NCBI GenBank assembly: GCA_017405875.1
Contig: JAFQZM010000040.1
Location: 1-64,000, forward strand
Origin: a bacterium
GTDB lineage: Bacteria; UBP6; UBA1177
Direction: 5' to 3'
DNA length: 64,000 bases
Under the pieces are notes generated by a model. The model was not told the origin of the DNA. It worked only from the letters and a program-made list of their open reading frames with translations, and made no database searches. The translations under genes were made by a program, and so were the position numbers. This document shows positions 59,260 through 64,000 of this stretch, in pieces; position 1 is the first letter of the stretch; each line of letters opens with the position of its first letter.

Positions 59260-60393
59260 ATGATTACGAAAGAAAAATTGCAAAGATTTCTGTTCGAGAA
59301 GAAAGGGTGGATTCCGCTTCTTTTTATTTCCCTTCTGGTTCTAGCGTTTATTATGACGCCGCGCATGGCTGCGATCCTTATAGCCGCGTTCGTTGCTGCC
59401 GACGCGATAGAGCCGATAGTCGATTTTTTCTCGAAAAAGCTCAAAATTCCGCGAACTTTTACGACGATTCTTTCTATAATTCTGATAATTCTGGTAATTG
59501 CGGTGCTTCTCCTCGCGATTCTGCCCGAAATCATAAGTCAGCTGGGGAGTGCTGCGGGAAAAATGCAGCCTGCCATGAGTTCGCTCTGGGATATGGCGAA
59601 TACTTATGCCGGAAAAATGAACATCAACCTTCGCGAGCTTGTGAGCCGCGACGAATTCGTTTCGGGGCTTGGAAGTCACGCCGAATCTCTTTCAAAGCTC
59701 GTTTCAAGCACGACAGGCGTGGTTCTGAAACAGACTTTTTCGGTTGTTTCGTTCCTGCTCGACATGCTGATTTTTGTAGTCATCACATTTTTTGCGAGTT
59801 CTCGCTTCAAAAAGATACAGGAGTCGATTTTTTCGCTTATTCCGCCGCACATGCAGCCGTCGGCTAAAGAGTGGCTTTTGAAGTTCGACAAAATTTTCTC
59901 AGGTTTTATCCGCGGTCAGCTCACAGTCTGCATCGTTCTGGGTTCTCTTTACGCCGTTCTTTTCACGATTGCAGGCATTCAGGGCGGCGGCAACCTCGGA
60001 ATAATGATCGGTGCGCTCTGTTTCGTGCCGTATGTCGGACTTTTTACCGGCATTTCGATCGCTCTGATTCTGGCACTCATCAGCGGCGGCTTCTGGGGTT
60101 TGTTCAAAGTCCTCATTATTTTTGTTGCAATTCAGGTGTGCGATACGATTTTCATAACGCCGAATATCGTCGGAAAGAAGGTGAACGTAAGTCCGGTTTT
60201 CGTAATCATCGCCCTTTTTGCGGGAGCTGAGATCGGCGGATTTCTGGGTGTTCTCACGGCGGTTCCGGTTTTTGCAATGATTAAAGTCGTGATAGACGAG
60301 GTTGTCGCGCGTTACAAAGATTCTGATTTCTACAACGACAGAACTCTCGGAGTGACGGTGGAAAATCCTTCCAAAACGTCAAAAGAGGAGTGA
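59260..60393 (+). CDS. AI-2E/PerM-family transporter
   Basis: 377 residues with paired N-terminal spans, a soluble middle region and about five further spans; phrases GFIRGQLTVCIVLGSLYAV and LCFVPYVGLFTGI are typical of the family. Members include exporters of autoinducer-2 and sodium/proton antiporters, so the substrate is open. GAGGAG precedes the ATG. The stop overlaps the next start by one base (TGATG). Confidence 0.92.
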   Translation: MITKEKLQRFLFEKKGWIPLLFISLLVLAFIMTPRMAAILIAAFVAADAIEPIVDFFSKKLKIPRTFTTILSIILIILVIAVLLLAILPEIISQLGSAAGKMQPAMSSLWDMANTYAGKMNINLRELVSRDEFVSGLGSHAESLSKLVSSTTGVVLKQTFSVVSFLLDMLIFVVITFFASSRFKKIQESIFSLIPPHMQPSAKEWLLKFDKIFSGFIRGQLTVCIVLGSLYAVLFTIAGIQGGGNLGIMIGALCFVPYVGLFTGISIALILALISGGFWGLFKVLIIFVAIQVCDTIFITPNIVGKKVNVSPVFVIIALFAGAEIGGFLGVLTAVPVFAMIKVVIDEVVARYKDSDFYNDRTLGVTVENPSKTSKEE

Positions 60394-61466
60394 TGTTCGC
60401 TTTTTTAGAGCCTTACTATTCAGGTAGCCACAAATATTTTGCCGACGGTTTTAAAAAATGTTTTCCTGAGCAGATTCAGCTGTTTACGCTTCAGGGACGT
60501 CACTGGAAATGGCGTATGCACGGCTCTTCGGTCACTTTTGCCGGCATGCTTGAAAAAAGCGGAGAAAAATTCGATACAATCATAGTTTCATCGCTTTCCG
60601 ATACCGCTCTTTTGAAGTCGCTTGTCCTTCCGAAAATGCCTGAGACCCGCTTCGTCACTTATTTTCACGAAAACCAGCTTGCCTATCCGTGGTCGGAAGA
60701 TGACAGAGAACCTTCAAAAACCGATATGCACTACGCTTTTATAAACTTCACTTCGGCTCTTGTTTCAGATATCGCGCTTTTCAATTCGGAGTTCAACAGA
60801 GAGAGTTTTTTTGCCGCTTTGGAAGGCTTTCTGCGTTCCTTTCCAGACAACAGGCTGACCGATAAAATCGATGCAGTCTACAAAAAATCGAAAGTGCTTT
60901 ATCCCGGAATAAACACAATTCAGAAATCAAATGGTAGAAAAGGTAACATCTTGAAAATATTGTGGAACCACCGCTGGGAGTATGACAAAGACCCTGTTGC
61001 TTTTTTTGAGACGATGTTCAGACTGAAAGCAGCCGGAACCGCTTTTCAGCTTGTTGTTCTGGGTGAAGAAAAATCGACCTCGCCTGAAATTTTCAAAATT
61101 GCGCGTGAAAAACTGAAAGATGAGATAATTTCGTTCGGTTATGCCGAAAATTATGAAGAATACAAAAAACTTGTCGCAGGCTGCGATATCCTGCCGGTCA
61201 CTTCAAAGCACGAATTTTTCGGAATAAGCGTTCTCGAAGCTGCTTCTGCAGGAGTCATTCCGATTCTGCCTGAAAGGTTGAGCTATCCCGAAATTTTTCC
61301 ACCTGATAAATTCGGAAAACTTTTCTATGAAGAAGGTAAACTTTTTGATTTTATTAAAAAAATAGCCGAGAATCCCGATTTTTCGCTTCGAAACGAAATT
61401 TCCGAAAGAGCATCATTCTTTGACTGGGCGCATTTCAAAAGAAACGCTGAAAAGCTGCTGTTTTAG
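60393..61466 (+). CDS. DUF3524 glycosyltransferase, tRNA-queuosine mannosyltransferase-like
   Basis: 357 residues. The N-terminal phrases LEPYYSGSHKYFADGF and GRHWKWRMHGSSVTFAG, and YFHENQLAYPW, are the DUF3524 signature shared with animal QTMAN (GTDC1), which adds mannose to queuosine in tRNA-Asp. The C-terminal half is a GT4-type fold (NHRWEYDKDP, FGYAENYEEY, EFFGISVLEAASAG). In bacteria the substrate is less certain. The ATG at 60393 is preferred over a GTG just before it and shares a base with the upstream stop. It is convergent with the next gene, overlapping by four bases. Confidence 0.88.
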   Translation: MFAFLEPYYSGSHKYFADGFKKCFPEQIQLFTLQGRHWKWRMHGSSVTFAGMLEKSGEKFDTIIVSSLSDTALLKSLVLPKMPETRFVTYFHENQLAYPWSEDDREPSKTDMHYAFINFTSALVSDIALFNSEFNRESFFAALEGFLRSFPDNRLTDKIDAVYKKSKVLYPGINTIQKSNGRKGNILKILWNHRWEYDKDPVAFFETMFRLKAAGTAFQLVVLGEEKSTSPEIFKIAREKLKDEIISFGYAENYEEYKKLVAGCDILPVTSKHEFFGISVLEAASAGVIPILPERLSYPEIFPPDKFGKLFYEEGKLFDFIKKIAENPDFSLRNEISERASFFDWAHFKRNAEKLLF

Positions 61467-62512
61467 AAAACAGGTTCAAGCCGCTCTTCTTCTTCGGTAT
61501 TTTTTCTGTTTTTTACGAAAAAAATGAGCGGTTTCCCGTCGGATGTTTCTGAAAACAGAAATTCCCCGCCTTCCTTTTCAAGAGGAATTTCAGGAAGTTC
61601 ATACCCTTCATTCAGACCGGTAATGCGCAGGAGAGTCTTGTCTTTTTCGGAAGAACGGGCAGCAGTGTAGACACTGTTTTCTTTCTTTGAATAGTAGTTG
61701 AAAATGATGTTGTCGTAGGCTATGAGCGCCGTATCGTTTATGTTTACACCTTCTTTTTCAGGATCGAGATCGATTCTGCTCAAAATCCAGTTCGGCTGCG
61801 AATTGTAGAATAAAGAGATTTCGTTGGTATGGTTTCGTTCGGAAAAAAGGTATATCTCTTTGCCGGTGCATTGAAGCTGTTTCGGTTCTTCCCAAAAATA
61901 GTCGCCCAAGTCTCCCTCTGACGGTTCGTCCTGCGGAAAGAGATATTTTTGCGGTTTTTTTATTTCTCCTTTTTCATAGATATGCAAAGAAACGGTGATC
62001 CCCTCTTCCGAGTATTGCTGATGGTCGTTTATTATGCTGCTGTTGGAAAGCAGGTTTTCATAGCGGACGAGCAGGACTATCGTGCCGTCATTCTGAACGC
62101 AGCCGCTTAAAAGTTTCGGAAAAGCAAAAAAAGTTTCTCCTTTTTCATTGAGTGTTTTTTCTGGTTTCAACGGAAGTTTGGGGGAGAGTTCTTTTCCGTT
62201 TTCCGTGCTGACCGTAAAAATATCGATTGAGGAATCAGTAGCTTCCTTTACGAGAGCCGTTCCCGTTTTGGGATTGTAGGCAACAGGTTCTCCCTCTTCG
62301 ATTTCAGCTTTTTCGAGTCCTTTCTGTGTCAGGATATAATGAATGCGGCTGCTTCCTTTCGTAACGGTGACGATTCCGGGTATCCTGTGCTGATAGTCGC
62401 AGTCGTATTCTGAAACTCTGCAGATCACGAAACGGTCTTCAGAACTGCATGAAACCATGAGTGTAAAAAGAAAAACAATGATTGAAAAAATAAGAAAATT
62501 TTTAGTATTCAA
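61463..62512 (-). CDS. lipoprotein of unknown function
   Basis: 349 residues; signal ending MVSC (Cys22). The remainder is beta-rich with several repeated phrases that could form a propeller (LLRITGLNEGYELPEIPLE, IVLLVRYENLLS), four or five Cys near the start, and no recognised domain. Its start overlaps the 3' end of the upstream coiled-coil gene by 11 bp, so the two are likely made together. Confidence 0.78.
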   Translation of the reverse strand: MNTKNFLIFSIIVFLFTLMVSCSSEDRFVICRVSEYDCDYQHRIPGIVTVTKGSSRIHYILTQKGLEKAEIEEGEPVAYNPKTGTALVKEATDSSIDIFTVSTENGKELSPKLPLKPEKTLNEKGETFFAFPKLLSGCVQNDGTIVLLVRYENLLSNSSIINDHQQYSEEGITVSLHIYEKGEIKKPQKYLFPQDEPSEGDLGDYFWEEPKQLQCTGKEIYLFSERNHTNEISLFYNSQPNWILSRIDLDPEKEGVNINDTALIAYDNIIFNYYSKKENSVYTAARSSEKDKTLLRITGLNEGYELPEIPLEKEGGEFLFSETSDGKPLIFFVKNRKNTEEEERLEPVF

Positions 62513-63818
62513 GCTGCTGGAGATCTTGCTCAGCTTTTTTGTAATGTTCGTTTTCAGCGGTGACGAGCTTGAGGATCGCGCGGAGAAGTTCTTTCGCCTT
62601 TGTCGGGTTGAAGTTCTTCATTACGCTTGCTTTGTCGTATATAGCTTTTACGAGTTTGTCTTTTGAATTGAGCCAGTCGCTGCATTCGGTCTTGTCCGGA
62701 TCGATTTCGACACACTTTTCAAAAGCTTCGTTAGCTTCTACGTAATTGTTCGCTTTTTCCATTTCTCTGCCGCGTGCAAGCCATCCTGTTGCCGCATATT
62801 TGTCGACTTTCTGCGAGAATTCAGTTCCGCCTTCAACGATCGATTCGTCGAGAGCTTTTGCAGCTTCGATGTTGTCAAGAATGAGCGAGGAGTTCTTTAC
62901 TTCAACGCCTTTGAGGATCTGCTCACGGACTTTGTTGAAGTTGAGAAGCTGGGTTTTAAGTGCCAGAACTTTTGCGTCTTCTTCGCATTCGCATTTGATC
63001 TCGCCGACTTTTACGATTGCTTTGATTGCTGCATTGTATTTGCCCTGAGCGCACATTTCGAGAACGAGTTCACGTGCTCTTTCGAGTTTTTCAGCGTTGT
63101 CTTTAAGAGATTTTTTCTTGCTTGCCTGTTCTTTTTTCTTTTCGGCTTCTTTTCTTGCTCTCTCTTTTTCAAGACGTGCTATCTCTTCTTCTTCCTCTCT
63201 TCTCTGTCTCTCTTCTTCCATGCGCTCTCTTTTCTTGCGCTCTTTTTCGAGACGGGCTTCTTCTTCACGCTGTTTCTCAAGTTCGCGCTCTCTTTTCTTG
63301 CGCTCTTCTTCGAGTTTTTTCGTGCGTTTGTCGACTTCGCTGTCTTTCTTCGATTTTTTGCCGCCTTTTATCTCGCTGAAAGCAGACAGTTTTCTGATCT
63401 GAGCGAAGATCGCCTTTTCGTTTGCGTCATCGGCATAGTCGTAAGTTTTGGAAGAATCGTCGACGACTTCTTCGTCTTCAATGTTGATGAGAACGAGTCT
63501 GACGGTGACTTCTTCGTCTTCGTTCATGCTGATGAGCGAAAGAAGAACGAACTGGAAATCTTCTTCGGAAGCGTTTTCCGACCAGCACTCCGGTTTCATT
63601 CCGCATTTGCCGAATTTTTTGAGTTTGGCTTTGGAAACATCGTTGTAGCTTACCGAATTGAGCTTCGATTTAACGTTCGCTTCAAGATTTTTTATGATCT
63701 TGTTTGCGTCGGATTTTTCGATTTCTTTCGTGACAGGTTTCATGAAAAAAACTGTGTCGGCATATGCCGGAAGTATAAAAGAAATCATCCAAGCAAGAAT
63801 AAAAAGTTTCTTTTTCAA
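62502..63818 (-). CDS. periplasmic protein with long charged coiled coil and TPR-like end (TTG start)
   Basis: 438 residues. TTG at 63818 is taken as start because GGAGGAG stands five bases ahead and the signal peptide MKKKLFILAWMISFILPAYA follows. Residues about 20-150 form a small domain with two Cys (KCGMKPECW) that resembles stress-sensor or FlgT/LpoA-like folds only vaguely. Residues about 160-250 are an almost pure Glu/Lys/Arg coiled coil (RELEKQREEEARLEKERKKR). Residues about 255-435 are TPR-like (EKANNYVEANEAFEKCVEID). It may span the periplasm as a scaffold. It overlaps the downstream lipoprotein gene by 11 bp. Confidence 0.82.
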   Translation of the reverse strand: MKKKLFILAWMISFILPAYADTVFFMKPVTKEIEKSDANKIIKNLEANVKSKLNSVSYNDVSKAKLKKFGKCGMKPECWSENASEEDFQFVLLSLISMNEDEEVTVRLVLINIEDEEVVDDSSKTYDYADDANEKAIFAQIRKLSAFSEIKGGKKSKKDSEVDKRTKKLEEERKKRERELEKQREEEARLEKERKKRERMEEERQRREEEEEIARLEKERARKEAEKKKEQASKKKSLKDNAEKLERARELVLEMCAQGKYNAAIKAIVKVGEIKCECEEDAKVLALKTQLLNFNKVREQILKGVEVKNSSLILDNIEAAKALDESIVEGGTEFSQKVDKYAATGWLARGREMEKANNYVEANEAFEKCVEIDPDKTECSDWLNSKDKLVKAIYDKASVMKNFNPTKAKELLRAILKLVTAENEHYKKAEQDLQQLEY

Positions 63819-63857
63819 TCTCTCCTCCAACAATCACTCTGAAAAAAAACTGCGAGT

Positions 63858-63885
63858 ATTAAACCGACTTTTGTTTTTTTTTCAA
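63858..63885 (-). promoter_or_regulatory. promoter of the coiled-coil/lipoprotein operon
   Basis: Minus strand: TTGAAA (63880-63885), 16 bp, TTTAAT (63858-63863), followed by ACTCGC. It lies about 40 bp ahead of the TTG start. Confidence 0.5.
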
Positions 63886-63941
63886 GTTTTATCCTTAAAA
63901 TTACCGATAAATTTAAAATTTGTCCGTTTATTTTTTTTAAA

Positions 63942-63969
63942 TTGACCGCGAAAAGAGAGCGAATATAAT
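63942..63969 (+). promoter_or_regulatory. promoter facing out of the right edge
   Basis: TTGACC (63942-63947), 16 bp, TATAAT (63964-63969), then CCTCGCCTG. It should drive a gene beyond the window. Confidence 0.6.
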
Positions 63970-64000
63970 CCTCGCCTGAAAATTTTTCGTCGTTTGTGAA

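Overview
The window looks like a chromosomal segment of an uncultured Gram-negative anaerobe. The Gram-negative reading rests on nine lipobox signal peptides and a long series of small proteins with signal peptides ending in an aromatic C-terminus (Gly-Tyr-Arg-Phe) typical of outer-membrane beta-barrels. The anaerobic reading rests on hydE ([FeFe]-hydrogenase maturation) next to nadA. The style of the surface proteins (Asp/Thr/Glu/Pro spacers after the lipid-attached Cys, thrombospondin type 3 repeats, a CGNG...CDG Cys-rich repeat, Kelch, LamG, lamin-tail and VWA domains) recalls Myxococcota/Bradymonadota-like and some candidate-phylum bacteria. I cannot name the taxon from sequence alone.

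Layout. 1-11.1 kb, minus strand: a Cys-rich secreted protein cut by the window edge; an operon of an OB-fold-like lipoprotein, a 5'-nucleotidase lipoprotein with a large Cys/Asp-rich insertion, and a fused SpmA-SpmB membrane protein; a VWA/LamG lipoprotein behind hisS; and a second 5'-nucleotidase lipoprotein. 11.2-26.5 kb, plus strand: the most striking region, a tandem array of 21 paralogous small outer-membrane-type genes packed with 0-20 bp gaps behind one visible promoter, interrupted near its end by an AAA/DUF4143 ATPase gene and a 32-bp tandem repeat. 26.4-34.5 kb: DNA glycosylase, adk, tRNA-Leu, an esterase lipoprotein, tRNA-Lys/Glu, an orphan malG, tig, a five-tRNA cluster and argS. 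34.6-43.8 kb, plus strand: a secreted DUF11-like protein and a subtilase sharing a new-looking C-terminal motif, a UbiA prenyltransferase, a TSP3/VWA lipoprotein, and a small operon ending in a lamin-tail lipoprotein. 43.8-48.6 kb, minus: a membrane protein with two cyclic-nucleotide-binding domains plus a small partner, a candidate free-standing structured RNA on the plus strand, and hydE-nadA. 48.7-52.9 kb, plus: MATE exporter, DUF1846 protein and DegT-type aminotransferase. 52.9-64 kb: a 1265-residue protein built like animal soluble adenylyl cyclase (two cyclase domains, AAA NTPase, TPRs), a Kelch lipoprotein with a phosphodiesterase, an AI-2E-family exporter with a queuosine-tRNA mannosyltransferase-like enzyme, and a lipoprotein with a coiled-coil/TPR periplasmic protein.

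Connections. The 1271-class cyclase and the double cNMP-binding membrane protein could be producer and receiver of one cyclic-nucleotide signal. The nucleotidase/SpmAB operon suggests nucleotide salvage at the cell surface. Promoters can be read in many places and share an unusual feature: a 16-bp spacer and a GC-rich stretch such as CGCCCG just after the -10 box.

The best candidate for an undescribed system is the 15-kb tandem array. Its genes combine near-identical 5' modules with different barrel modules, contain duplicated two-gene units, and include one copy put out of frame by a seven-A tract. This points to ongoing recombination and surface diversification.
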